A stretch of 64,000 nucleotides of DNA from Enterobacteriaceae bacterium (GTDB taxonomy: Bacteria > Pseudomonadota > Gammaproteobacteria > Enterobacterales > Enterobacteriaceae). The stretch spans positions 1,116,001 to 1,180,000 of the forward strand of contig CABIZV010000001.1 of assembly GCA_902363335.1 (NCBI GenBank), written 5' to 3'. The position numbers and the translations under genes were made by a program. Under the pieces are notes generated by a model. That model was given only the letters and a program-made list of their open reading frames with translations. It was not told where the DNA came from and searched no databases. Shown here one piece after another: positions 43,801 through 51,776 of this stretch (the stretch's first letter is position 1; each line of letters starts with the position of its first letter).

Positions 43801-44231
43801 CGCCGATTGGCGAGCTGACCAACGCTACGCCGAACGGTCGCCTGGCGTGGATGCCGCTCTCCGACGGCATCAGCCCGACCCAGGGCGCGGATAAACAAGG
43901 GCCGACGGCGATCATTAAGTCGGTGAGCAAGATGAATGTCGAAACCATGAATATCGGCATGGTGCATAACTTCAAGTTCCTCAAAGGGCTGCTGGATACC
44001 CCGGAAGGACGCCACGGCCTGATTACCCTGCTGCGCACCGCGTCGATTCTCGGCAACGGCCAGATGCAGTTCAGCTATGTCGATAACGAAGTGCTGAAAA
44101 AAGCCCAGCAGGAGCCGGAAAAATACCGCGACCTGATCGTCCGCGTGGCGGGCTACAGCGCCTACTTCGTGGAGCTGTGCAAAGAGGTACAGGACGAAAT
44201 CATCAGCCGTACGGTGATTGAGAAGTTCTGA
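40845..44231 (+). CDS. cutC: CutC, choline trimethylamine-lyase (type II, long form)
   Basis: Glycyl radical enzyme that splits choline into trimethylamine and acetaldehyde without oxygen. 1128 residues. All residues that mark choline lyases are present, at a constant offset of +282 from Desulfovibrio CutC: Tyr490, Asp498 (GGGDTCPGY), Phe677, Cys771 and Glu773 (GCVEP), Thr784 and the radical Gly1103 (RVAGYSAYF). The first 340 or so residues form an extra half-domain that resembles the N-terminal part of the catalytic body (ADELIVGNQTRKPHGAIF against DDELIVGHPCGKPRAGAF), the feature of the enterobacterial type II enzyme. ATG after TGGAGAAT. Acts within the shell and is activated by CutD. Confidence 0.97.
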   Translation: MAHYSLTPRVKVLAERLLSQKSTLCTEHATTLNALDSDIAGVPAAVKPARRFYELMRQLPLNISADELIVGNQTRKPHGAIFHDESAARRPSAFQFLNLNSDLDSPDYKLVVEKGVLAIKHQLEEKTRALGSAVSRSGMDEVNGCRAAIYACDALMALAQNLANSAETLAAAETNAYRKAELLDSAAILHHVPAHPARSFKEACQAFYLFQLALQLDNGSYAVNPEGADKALLPYYQHDINNGALSQQQAYEIVESLWFKLAELSEVRAACAIDGYPMFDAMLHGASLENARINDLSDMFLSAQQNLSALHLPVRLFSGEQKVSSTPFAATSETSTVEGLTPRMQRLRNHYLTVRPSVSIYRALAFTEVVKANPGMPTILLRAKAFRHACETAPILIQDDELIVGHPCGKPRAGAFSPDIAWRWVRDELDTMSTRPQDPFEISEEDKKTIREEIVPFWEGRSLDEICEAQYREAGVWAFSGETFVSDLSYHQINGGGDTCPGYDVLLFTKGMNGIKADAEAHLASLSMEKPEDIDRIYYYKAAIETCEGVINYSHRIAARARELAALEQNAQRRAELLTIAEVNQNVPANPPKTLQEALQSIWTVESLFEIEENQTGLSLGRVDQYCYPMFEADIREGRLTQETALELMQAFIIKCAELMWMSSELGAKYFAGYQPFINLTVGGQKRSGGDACNDLTYLIMDAVRFVKVYQPSLACRIHNQSPQKYMEKIVDVVKAGMGFPACHFDDSHIKMMLRKGFDFEDARDYCLMGCVEPQKSGRIYQWTSTGYTQWPIAIEFVLNRGRMVLFDSYQGLDTGDLRDLHTFEAFDAAVKQQIAHIVRLSAIGTVISQRVHRDVAPKPLMSLLVEGCMEQGKDVAAGGAMVNHGPGLIFSGLATYVDSMAAIRKLVFEDKKYTLEQMRDAMLANFEGFEGLRRDCLNAPKYGNDDNYVDQYALDITEWTERECRKYKMLYSTLSHGTLSISNNTPIGELTNATPNGRLAWMPLSDGISPTQGADKQGPTAIIKSVSKMNVETMNIGMVHNFKFLKGLLDTPEGRHGLITLLRTASILGNGQMQFSYVDNEVLKKAQQEPEKYRDLIVRVAGYSAYFVELCKEVQDEIISRTVIEKF

Positions 44232-44280
44232 TTAACGGAACCTAAAGGACAAGGACGTCCAACGTTTTCAGGAGGCAAGC

Positions 44281-45228
44281 GTGACAGGAAAGACAGAATT
44301 AACCGGGCGCATTTTTAACATCCAGAAGTACTCCATTTACGACGGCGACGGTATTCGCACGCTGGTGTTTTTCAAAGGCTGCAATATTCGCTGCCCGTGG
44401 TGCGCCAACCCGGAAGGGCTTTCAAGCCAGTTTCAGGTGATGTTCTCGCAGGATAAATGCATTAACTGCGGCGACTGCGTCAACGTCTGCCCGGCGGGGA
44501 TTCACTACCGCGCGGAAGAAAACGGCGAGATGAAGCACTTCGTCAACCGTAATAAAGACTGTATCGGCTGCCGCAAGTGTGAAGAGATTTGCACCCAGAA
44601 CGCGCTGGATATTATGGGCAAAGACGTCACCGTCAGCGAGCTGATGGACATCATTATGCAGGACTATGATTTCTACATTTCCTCCGGCGGCGGCGTGACC
44701 ATCGGCGGCGGTGAAATGAGTCTGCAAACCGATTTTGCCGTCGCGCTGTTTAGCGAATGCAAAAAGATGATGCTCAATACCGCCGTCGAAACCCAGGGCA
44801 CCACGCCGCTGGCAAACTATCAGAAGCTGGCGCCGGTCACTGATACCTTCTTATTCGACATCAAGCAGATCGACAGCGATCACCATAAGGCGCTGTTCGG
44901 CATCGGTAACGAAGGCGTGCGGCGCAATCTGGAGTGGCTTGTGGACTCGGGGGCCAACGTGATTGTGCGTATGCCGCTGGTTCGGGGCTATAACGACTCC
45001 TGGGAGGCCATCACCGGGGCCATCGACTACGTTCAGAAACTGGCGAAGCGCGGCAATATCCGCCGCATCGATATGCTGCCGTATCACCAACTGGGACGTA
45101 AAAAATATGAGCGTCTGGAGATGCCCTACCCCATCTTAAAAGACCCGACCTACAGCGTGGAAGAGCTGAACAAGCTGGAAGCCTTTTTTGCGCAATTTGA
45201 TTTTGATATTCGCTTAGTTCGTCACTAA
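44281..45228 (+). CDS. cutD: CutD, radical-SAM activase of CutC
   Basis: Installs the glycyl radical on CutC using S-adenosylmethionine. 315 residues, GTG start with AGGAGG 7 nt upstream. The radical-SAM cluster motif is Cys34-Cys38-Cys41 (GCNIRCPWC); two further 4Fe-4S clusters of the ferredoxin type follow (Cys60, 63, 66, 70 and Cys94, 97, 100, 104), then GGGVTIGGGE. This is the usual layout of glycyl radical activases. Oxygen-sensitive, so the pathway is anaerobic. Confidence 0.96.
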   Translation: MTGKTELTGRIFNIQKYSIYDGDGIRTLVFFKGCNIRCPWCANPEGLSSQFQVMFSQDKCINCGDCVNVCPAGIHYRAEENGEMKHFVNRNKDCIGCRKCEEICTQNALDIMGKDVTVSELMDIIMQDYDFYISSGGGVTIGGGEMSLQTDFAVALFSECKKMMLNTAVETQGTTPLANYQKLAPVTDTFLFDIKQIDSDHHKALFGIGNEGVRRNLEWLVDSGANVIVRMPLVRGYNDSWEAITGAIDYVQKLAKRGNIRRIDMLPYHQLGRKKYERLEMPYPILKDPTYSVEELNKLEAFFAQFDFDIRLVRH

Positions 45229-45239
45229 AGGAGCCGATC

Positions 45240-45635
45240 ATGAAAAGTTTAGGCGTCATTGAAACGCGAGGATTAGTCGCCGCCATTCAGGCCGTAGATG
45301 CAGCCTGTAAAGCCGCAGGGGTGACCTGCATCGGCTATCGTAAAGTCGGTTCCGGGCTGGTGAGCGTCTGCTTTGAAGGAGAGATCAGCGCCGTGCATAC
45401 CGCCATTGAACGCGGCGTGGAAGTGGCCTCAGCCACCGACGCCGAGGTTCACTCGCTGGTGATTGCCCGCCCGGAACGCTGCATCGTTGATGCGCTCAGC
45501 AATCTGAAGGGGCATCCACCGCGGGCAAAAGCGCCGGTCACGACGGTTATCGACGCACCGGTTATCGAGCCGCAGGCACCCGCGCCGATTAGCGAGGATA
45601 AGAACGCGGCGCATAAGAAAGGGAAAAAGGCATGA
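45240..45635 (+). CDS. cmcE: Microcompartment hexamer shell protein 4, extended (BMC-H)
   Basis: 131 residues. The BMC domain (about 1-88: KSLGVIETRGLVAAIQAVDAAC ... SLVIARPERCIVDAL) is more distant from the three upstream shell proteins. A C-terminal extension of about 40 residues is Pro/Ala-rich and ends in lysines (AHKKGKKA). The stop overlaps the next start (ATGA). Such tails may face the lumen or cytosol and bind enzymes; this is inference. Confidence 0.92.
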   Translation: MKSLGVIETRGLVAAIQAVDAACKAAGVTCIGYRKVGSGLVSVCFEGEISAVHTAIERGVEVASATDAEVHSLVIARPERCIVDALSNLKGHPPRAKAPVTTVIDAPVIEPQAPAPISEDKNAAHKKGKKA

Positions 45636-46252
45636 TTGACACCCTGCTACAAGAAAAGATCGTCGCCCGGTTACACGAAGCGTCACCGACGATTCCGGTG
45701 GGAATTTCTAATCGCCATGTGCATCTGGCGCAGCAGGACGTCGAGGCGTTATTTGGCAAGGGCTACACTTTAACGCCGCTGAAGCCGCTGCGTCAGCCGG
45801 GGCAGTTCGCCGCCGAAGAGTGCGTGACCATCGTCGGGCCAAAAGGCTCGCTGAAAAACGTCCGCGTGCTGGGGCCAACCCGTCCCGTCACCCAGCTTGA
45901 GGTGTCGCGCGCTGATTGCTTTACGCTTGGCATCAGCGCACCGGTTCGCGAGTCCGGTCAGTTAGAGAAAGCCGGTGACGCGCTGCTGGTCGGGCCGAAG
46001 GGCCACGTCGATTTGCATTCACAGGTGATCTGCGCCTGGCGGCATATTCATATGTCGCCGCAGGACGCCCGCCAGTTGAATGTGGTTAACGGACAGAAGG
46101 TGAGCGTGCGCAGCGCCGGAGAACGTCAGCTTACCTTTGATGAGGTGGTGGTGCGGGTTCGCGAAGATTTCGCGCTCGAGTTCCATATCGATACCGAAGA
46201 AGCGAATGCTGCCGGGCTGAGAAACGGCGCGCAGGTGACGCTCGTTCGCTAA
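45632..46252 (+). CDS. cutH: PduL-type phosphotransacetylase (microcompartment)
   Basis: Converts acetyl-CoA to acetyl phosphate and recycles CoA within the shell. 206 residues with two PduL-type domains and the metal-binding histidines in SNRHVHL and WRHIHMS. The N-terminus MIDTLLQEKIVARLHE is an amphipathic helix before the enzyme body, as expected for an encapsulation peptide. The ATGA overlap with the shell gene upstream implies coupled translation. The gene name follows GRM2 usage as I recall it. Confidence 0.9.
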   Translation: MIDTLLQEKIVARLHEASPTIPVGISNRHVHLAQQDVEALFGKGYTLTPLKPLRQPGQFAAEECVTIVGPKGSLKNVRVLGPTRPVTQLEVSRADCFTLGISAPVRESGQLEKAGDALLVGPKGHVDLHSQVICAWRHIHMSPQDARQLNVVNGQKVSVRSAGERQLTFDEVVVRVREDFALEFHIDTEEANAAGLRNGAQVTLVR

Positions 46253-46263
46253 GGGAGGCCAGT

Positions 46264-46929
46264 ATGACCGATGCACAGACAGAACGTCTGGTAACACTGA
46301 TCCTCGCGCGTTTGCAGCCGCCGGTGCTGGTCATGGTGACGCCAGCGATGGGGTATCGTCACGTGATTCGCCAACGGCTGGCGGGATGCGGCGAGCGGCT
46401 GCATCTGGCGCTGGAGAGTGACATTGCCGACGGCGAACAGTGGCGCGAGTTGGGTGAGATGCTACCTGACTGGCAGCGCGCGCTGCCGCAGACTCGCTAT
46501 AAAGCGCTACTGCTGCCGTTTCTCGATTACCCGCTGGCGGCAGAACTGGTGAGCGGTACGCTGCAAAGTCCGGTGGCACGTCGGCTGCACGATGCCCTAT
46601 TAGCCGGTGTCCCGGTGCTGGCTTTGCGCTATCACAGCGACCCGCGCAGCGAGCTAAATCAACTGCGCGGTTGTAGCGACAACAGCCAGTACGCTGCGCA
46701 TGTTGAAGCGACGCTCGCCCGATTAGCGGCGATTGGCGTTACGCTTTGTACCCTGAATGAAATGCTGGAAAAACTGGCCTCGGGCACAGACCGGCCGCCC
46801 GCTGCTGCGACGAACCGCCGTTATCTGACTGTCACAGATATCGTCAATAATCCGTCGCTGGCCGGGGCGCCCAACGTTGTACTGACCGATGCTGCCGTCG
46901 ATTTTATTAAAGCAAAGCAAAAAAACTGA
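46264..46929 (+). CDS. Cut-cluster protein of unknown function, probably encapsulated
   Basis: 221 residues, found 11 bp after the phosphotransacetylase gene, with start region GGGAGGCCAGT. The N-terminal helix TERLVTLILARLQPP looks like an encapsulation peptide. The middle has a Rossmann-like alternation (PPVLVMVTPAMGYRHVIRQRL; YKALLLPFLDYPLAAELVSG; VPVLALRYHSD). The C-terminal end contains RRYLTVTDIVNNPS. It may be a flavoprotein-like fold; related proteins occur in other glycyl radical microcompartment loci, but I know no assigned activity. Confidence 0.72.
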   Translation: MTDAQTERLVTLILARLQPPVLVMVTPAMGYRHVIRQRLAGCGERLHLALESDIADGEQWRELGEMLPDWQRALPQTRYKALLLPFLDYPLAAELVSGTLQSPVARRLHDALLAGVPVLALRYHSDPRSELNQLRGCSDNSQYAAHVEATLARLAAIGVTLCTLNEMLEKLASGTDRPPAAATNRRYLTVTDIVNNPSLAGAPNVVLTDAAVDFIKAKQKN

Positions 46930-46958
46930 CCTCGATAATTAACCCTGGAGTTTAGATT

Positions 46959-47369
46959 ATGTCTTCTAAAACAAAATGCTGGCTATGGATGCTGTTGGTT
47001 ATCCTGTCAGAAACCTCAGCCACTTCTACCCTTAAAATGTTCGATACCAGCGAAGGGGCTACCAAAACCCTGCTGCTGGCGCTGATCGTCGTGCTCTACT
47101 GTGTTTGCTACTACTCCTTGTCGCGTGCAGTGAAAGACATCCCGGTTGGTCTGGCTTATGCCACCTGGTCCGGCACCGGCATTCTCGTTGTCTCAACGTT
47201 AGGTATGGCCTTCTACGGCCAGCACCCGGACACTGCTGCCGTGATTGGTATGGTCATTATTGCCAGCGGCATCGTGATTATGAATCTGTTCTCAAAAATG
47301 GGTCATGAAGAGGAAGAAGAAACGCCACCTACCCCGGTTTCTACCCTCGAGAAAAAAATCGCCAACTAA
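46959..47369 (+). CDS. SMR-family transporter subunit 1
   Basis: 136-residue inner-membrane protein with four helices. The essential Glu of helix 1 is present (VILSETSATSTLKM), also YYSLSRAVKDIPVGLAYATWSGTG, the family signature. It has an acidic C-terminal tail of about 25 residues, longer than EmrE. It is followed 17 bp later by a second SMR gene, so the two probably form a heterodimer. Position in a choline cluster suggests export of trimethylamine or a quaternary amine, which is inference. Confidence 0.87.
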   Translation: MSSKTKCWLWMLLVILSETSATSTLKMFDTSEGATKTLLLALIVVLYCVCYYSLSRAVKDIPVGLAYATWSGTGILVVSTLGMAFYGQHPDTAAVIGMVIIASGIVIMNLFSKMGHEEEEETPPTPVSTLEKKIAN

Positions 47370-47386
47370 CGCACAAGGAATAGCAT

Positions 47387-47716
47387 ATGTTTAATCTCGG
47401 ATTTTTATGGCTGGCACTGTCTATCGGTTCTGAAATTACCGGTACCTCAATGATTAAAAAAACCAATGGCTTTAGCCGCCTGTGGCCATCGGTGCTGGTG
47501 GTGTGCGCCTATTCGCTGTGCTACTTCGCGCTAACCCGCGCGATGAGCACGATTCCGGTGGGCGTGGCCTACTCGCTGTGGTGCGGTTTTGGCATCGTCG
47601 GCGTGACCATTTGCTCAATGATCCTCTATAAGCAAAAACCCGACTTACCGGCTATTTTCGCTATGGTATTAATTATTAGCGGCGGAATTATCATGAACGT
47701 CTTCTCCGGGATGTAA
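47387..47716 (+). CDS. SMR-family transporter subunit 2
   Basis: 109 residues with four membrane helices, helix-1 Glu in SIGSEITGTSMIKKTNGF and YFALTRAMSTIPVGVAYSLWCGFG. Length as EmrE. Partner of the preceding gene, as in MdtIJ, EbrAB or YkkCD pairs. Last gene of the cut cluster. Confidence 0.87.
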   Translation: MFNLGFLWLALSIGSEITGTSMIKKTNGFSRLWPSVLVVCAYSLCYFALTRAMSTIPVGVAYSLWCGFGIVGVTICSMILYKQKPDLPAIFAMVLIISGGIIMNVFSGM

Positions 47717-47724
47717 TTGTTAAC

Positions 47725-47753
47725 GGCACCTGCTGATGCTTGTTGGAGGTGCC
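47725..47753 (+). terminator. Possible terminator of the cut operon
   Basis: GGCACCT and AGGTGCC pair across a 15-base loop right after the last stop; the downstream T run is weak (GATTTCAACCTCTTTT). Confidence 0.5.
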
Positions 47754-48275
47754 GATTTCAACCTCTTTTGTCTAATATCTAAAATACCTCAACAAGAAAT
47801 AAAGGAAGACGCTTTTCCCAAGCAAAGGAAGAAACCCTTCCCGTTTAACCCTAATTATAAAATATCACCCAATAATCCCCCCCCCCATACAGACAGAGAA
47901 AAAATCAATTAATAAATAAACTTAAAACATTAACAACATAAATAATTATAGTTATTCACAAACACATATATTATTGTTTTTAAACAACTAAATAAATAAA
48001 AATGCGAGTAAAAAATTGTTTTCACCAATCAATAACGACAAATAGAACGCTCTAAATAGACCTAATACAAATGTATGATGAATATTAGGTTTAATCGATC
48101 AATTGTTTAACTTCAATCGGCTTTGACAATTATTTTTCCCGGTTGTAACATCCCCTCTCTCAATTTAAATCGCGAAGTGAGCGCTTCTCTGATATGGAAA
48201 CCCCATATTAATAATTGGTCATAACTGCTTTGCCAAGAACAGAAATCTTGTTCTTACCGGAATGGAATTATTGTT
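47754..48275. other. AT-rich spacer with poly-C tract
   Basis: Very AT-rich stretch with a run of ten C at 47877-47886. No gene seen. It must hold the promoter of the diguanylate cyclase gene. GC content is clearly lower than in the cut cluster, which may mark the edge of an inserted block. Confidence 0.45.
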
Positions 48276-49814
48276 ATGTTGCTGGAAAATGCCGTTATTC
48301 AAAGCCTGAATTTTCGTCGGCCACTCAACCACTGTTTTTTTGTCATCGGTCTGATCCTCATGGCGATCGGCCTTCTCATTCTGTCCCTTCAGTGGGTTGA
48401 CATCAGAACATCAATCCAGCAGCAAAATCTGCATTATGTGCGCAATCTGGCCGCCTATACCGAAGAATATCTTAACGATTACGAAACTACGCTGGGGAAT
48501 ATCATTACGCAAATGGATGATTTCAACGGTGATAAAATGACCATCGACCCACGCGGGCCATTGCGTCACTGGCTTTTTGAGCACCTGAACAGTACGCCTG
48601 ATGCGCAGTCCATTATTTATGCCGATTGCCAGGGTGATTTTATCCGCTTACCCAGCGTTGCCCAGCCCACAGGGATAAAGCAAAAACTCGATCCCCGTAA
48701 TACAGTCTGGTATTCCAGCGCGGTCAACGACGATTTAAATAGCGTGCACTACACCAGCAGTAAAGACGTTTTCGACCATGACAACAAAACCCTGACCCTC
48801 TCACAGTCCCTCGTGAACCACAACGATGGTAAAAAACTGGGGGTGCTCGCCATTCGGCTCAATACTGGTGCCAGTGAATACATACTGAAAACGGCACAAC
48901 CGCCGCTAAGCGGGCAAACCTGGATAATCGACGCCGAGGGGCAACACGTTGCTAACGAGCGTGGGTATATCGATCCGCAACTGCTTAAAACCGTCGCAGC
49001 TCGAATCCATCAGGGTCGTCATTTCTTTTATCTGCCAGAAAACGGTCACTGGTACTATTACGATGATATCGGTCAAACGGGTTGGTTTATGGTCTACGAA
49101 GTCAGTCGACATGAAATAGATGCCCAGACATTCACCCATAGCGCCAATGTACTTTACAGCCTTATTTTTGCGTTAATTGCCCTTTTGGCCTTCTGGTGGA
49201 TAGTTCGCGGCATACTCAACACCCTTTATTTACGCATCGCCACCAGTATTCGCAACGGCACGCTTGAGCAAAAAGCCGCAGAGCAGCTGTTGATTGAGGA
49301 GATCCACAGCTCCAGCGTGCAACAAGAGATGATAAAGTCGGAAGCCCTGACCGATAAGCTGACCGGTTTGAAAAATCGACGTGCTTTGGATGATGACATT
49401 GAAATGCTGCAACACGCCAACGATCTTGTCGTGGCATTGATTGATATTGATAACTTTAAATTGATTAATGATACTTACGGCCATGCAATCGGCGATATGG
49501 TATTAAACACGGTATCTGATATGGGCCTTCGTCTACGCGGGCTCGACAATATCACCCTCTATCGCTATGGCGGTGAAGAGATTGCCATTCTGTTTCAGGG
49601 GATGAGCATTGAGGATGCCATGGGATATCTTAATCGCTGGCGGGAAAGCTGCGATAAGCGCCAGTTCCGGGAGCAAAATCTTCATGTCACCTTCAGCGGC
49701 GGGCTGTGCCTGAAGGGGAAACGCCGTGTGCAGGAGGCGCTTGAGTACGCGGATAAACTGCTTTATATCGCCAAACGTAGCGGTAAAAATCGAATTATCT
49801 CTAAAGAAAACTAA
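48276..49814 (+). CDS. Membrane-bound diguanylate cyclase
   Basis: Makes cyclic di-GMP. 512 residues: membrane segment at about 23-45, a periplasmic Cache-like sensor domain of some 230 residues, second membrane segment near 290-312, then a GGDEF domain. The active-site motif is GGEEI at 432-436 (RYGGEEIAIL), and the substrate region DKLTGLKNRRALDDDI and DIDNFKLINDTYGHAIGD is intact, so it should be active. No strong ribosome site is seen before the ATG. Its signal is unknown; the TRAP transporter and phosphodiesterase downstream may belong to the same circuit. Confidence 0.9.
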   Translation: MLLENAVIQSLNFRRPLNHCFFVIGLILMAIGLLILSLQWVDIRTSIQQQNLHYVRNLAAYTEEYLNDYETTLGNIITQMDDFNGDKMTIDPRGPLRHWLFEHLNSTPDAQSIIYADCQGDFIRLPSVAQPTGIKQKLDPRNTVWYSSAVNDDLNSVHYTSSKDVFDHDNKTLTLSQSLVNHNDGKKLGVLAIRLNTGASEYILKTAQPPLSGQTWIIDAEGQHVANERGYIDPQLLKTVAARIHQGRHFFYLPENGHWYYYDDIGQTGWFMVYEVSRHEIDAQTFTHSANVLYSLIFALIALLAFWWIVRGILNTLYLRIATSIRNGTLEQKAAEQLLIEEIHSSSVQQEMIKSEALTDKLTGLKNRRALDDDIEMLQHANDLVVALIDIDNFKLINDTYGHAIGDMVLNTVSDMGLRLRGLDNITLYRYGGEEIAILFQGMSIEDAMGYLNRWRESCDKRQFREQNLHVTFSGGLCLKGKRRVQEALEYADKLLYIAKRSGKNRIISKEN

Positions 49815-50197
49815 CCTGTATTAGCGCTTTGACGCATTGTGTTCGCTATGCTGTTAGATTAAATAATGTTATCTGTTTTATTTATCATGCATAGCTGAAC
49901 ATTATCGTTTTAATTTTTATGAAACAATAAAAAGTGATAATAATCACATAACGCATGCCATCCCATTCAATTAATCATCAACAAATCGACCTCACCTGCA
50001 TTTTTTGAAACATCGTGCCATTTCCCCTGCGCGCTCTTCTTTTTTTGTGAAGAACATCATCGTAATAACTTGTTACACCTATTAGTCTGGCCCGGTAACA
50101 TCGTTAAAGTCATTGTTCACCGTCTTCTCTCTCGGGCGGTTATTACTCTGAATAGTATTTTCATTAATGGATATTAATAAGTGTCTGGAGACGGAAA
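49815..50197. other. Intergenic region before the TRAP operon
   Basis: 383 AT-rich bases with no supported gene. The ribosome site GGAGACGGAAA precedes dctP at its end. No operator is clear. Confidence 0.4.
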
Positions 50198-51175
50198 ATG
50201 AAACTGACGAAAACCCTGTTAAGTTTATGTATTGGTACGACCCTCTTATTGAGCGCCCACGCCACTGTGGCCCAAACCCTCCGCGCCGCTGACGTTCATC
50301 CTGCTGATTATCCTAACGTTGTTGCCGTCAAACACATGGGTGAAAAACTCAACGCTGCCACCGACGGCCGACTGGATATCAAGACCTTCCCCGGCGGCGT
50401 ACTGGGTGATGAAAAACAGATGATTGAGCAGGCCCAGCTTGGCGCCATTGATATCATCCGTGTGTCAATGGCGCCCGTGGCCGCCATTTTGCCAGAGATT
50501 AACGTCTTTACCCTGCCCTATATCTTCCGCGATGAAACGCATATGCACCACGTACTCGACGGCATGATTGGCCAGGAAATCGGCGACCGGCTGACCGGGA
50601 ACAGCAAGTCTCGTCTGGTATTCCTCGGCTGGATGGATGCCGGAACGCGTAACCTGATTACCAAAGCGCCGGTGGTCAAACCCGAGGACCTCAAGGGCAT
50701 GAAGATTCGCGTTCAGACCAGCCCGGTTGCGCTCGACACCTTAAAAGCCATGGGTGCAAACGCCATCGCGATGGGCACCAGTGAAGTGTTCAGCGGGATG
50801 CAAACCGGCGTGATTGACGGCACCGAAAATAACCCGCCAACCTACGTCGCCCATAACTATTTACCGGTTGCGAAGAACTTTACCTGGAGTAAACACTTCA
50901 TCATGCCTGAACTGTTCCTGTTTTCTAAACCAAAATGGGACAAGCTGAAAAAAGAAGATCAGCAATTAATTTTAAAACTGGCTAAAGAAGCCCAGATTGA
51001 ACAGCGCGCATTGTGGGAAGCCTATAATGCTAAATCTCTCGAAACAATGAAAGCCAACGGCGTTCAGTTCCATGATATCGATACCAAAGCATATTATGAC
51101 GCCACTCAATCAGTGCGTGATAAATATGGTAAAGACCATCAGGATTTAATTAAAAAAATTCAGGATGTGAAGTAA
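50198..51175 (+). CDS. TRAP transporter substrate-binding protein (DctP family)
   Basis: Periplasmic binding protein of a sodium-driven TRAP importer, 325 residues with signal peptide ending AHATVAQ. It has the DctP-family organic-acid binding region GMKIRVQTSPVALDTLKAMGANAIAM (Arg that holds the carboxylate) followed by GVIDGTENNPPTYVAHNY. The ligand is likely an organic acid or sugar acid. Forms an operon with dctQ and dctM. Confidence 0.9.
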   Translation: MKLTKTLLSLCIGTTLLLSAHATVAQTLRAADVHPADYPNVVAVKHMGEKLNAATDGRLDIKTFPGGVLGDEKQMIEQAQLGAIDIIRVSMAPVAAILPEINVFTLPYIFRDETHMHHVLDGMIGQEIGDRLTGNSKSRLVFLGWMDAGTRNLITKAPVVKPEDLKGMKIRVQTSPVALDTLKAMGANAIAMGTSEVFSGMQTGVIDGTENNPPTYVAHNYLPVAKNFTWSKHFIMPELFLFSKPKWDKLKKEDQQLILKLAKEAQIEQRALWEAYNAKSLETMKANGVQFHDIDTKAYYDATQSVRDKYGKDHQDLIKKIQDVK

Positions 51176-51237
51176 TACTTTAGTTGGGCGAATGATTTCG
51201 CCCAACCAGGCTTTCGTATTAACTCGAGGTTATCATT

Positions 51238-51747
51238 ATGGATGAACGCTATTCATCAGTCATGGATATTATCTATCGAATCTCCATGTGGATTGCCGGA
51301 ATTGCATTATTAGTTATGGTGGCAGTTATTCCCGTGGGTATTTTCGCCCGTTACGTGATGAACAGCGCGCTGTCCTGGCCCGAACCGGTGGCTATTTTAT
51401 GTATGGTGACCTTTACCTTTATTGGCGCGGCGGTCAGTTATCGTGCAGGCTCCCATATTGCGGTCAGCATGGTCACCGACCGTCTGGGGGAAGGCGCTCG
51501 CCGCCTGTGTTTAATTCTGGCCGACATAACGATGATGGCCATCAGCCTGTTTATTCTGTGGTACGGCACTCTGCTGTGCTACGAGCTGTGGGAGCAACCG
51601 GTCGCTGAGTTCCCGTTATTAACCGCAGGAGAAAATTACCTGCCGCTGCCTATTGGTTCTGCAATCACCGTGCTTTTCATCATTGAAAAGCTCTGGCGTG
51701 GCCCGCAGTACCAACGTCCTGTCGTGATGCTGGGTTCTACCAGTTAA
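51238..51747 (+). CDS. TRAP transporter small membrane subunit (DctQ)
   Basis: 169 residues, four membrane helices, with the DctQ pattern RYVMNSALSWPEPVA and GSHIAVSMVTDRL. Links binding protein and large subunit in the inner membrane. Confidence 0.88.
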   Translation: MDERYSSVMDIIYRISMWIAGIALLVMVAVIPVGIFARYVMNSALSWPEPVAILCMVTFTFIGAAVSYRAGSHIAVSMVTDRLGEGARRLCLILADITMMAISLFILWYGTLLCYELWEQPVAEFPLLTAGENYLPLPIGSAITVLFIIEKLWRGPQYQRPVVMLGSTS

Positions 51748-51776
51748 CCCCCCTACTTTTGAGAAAAGGAAAGCAG

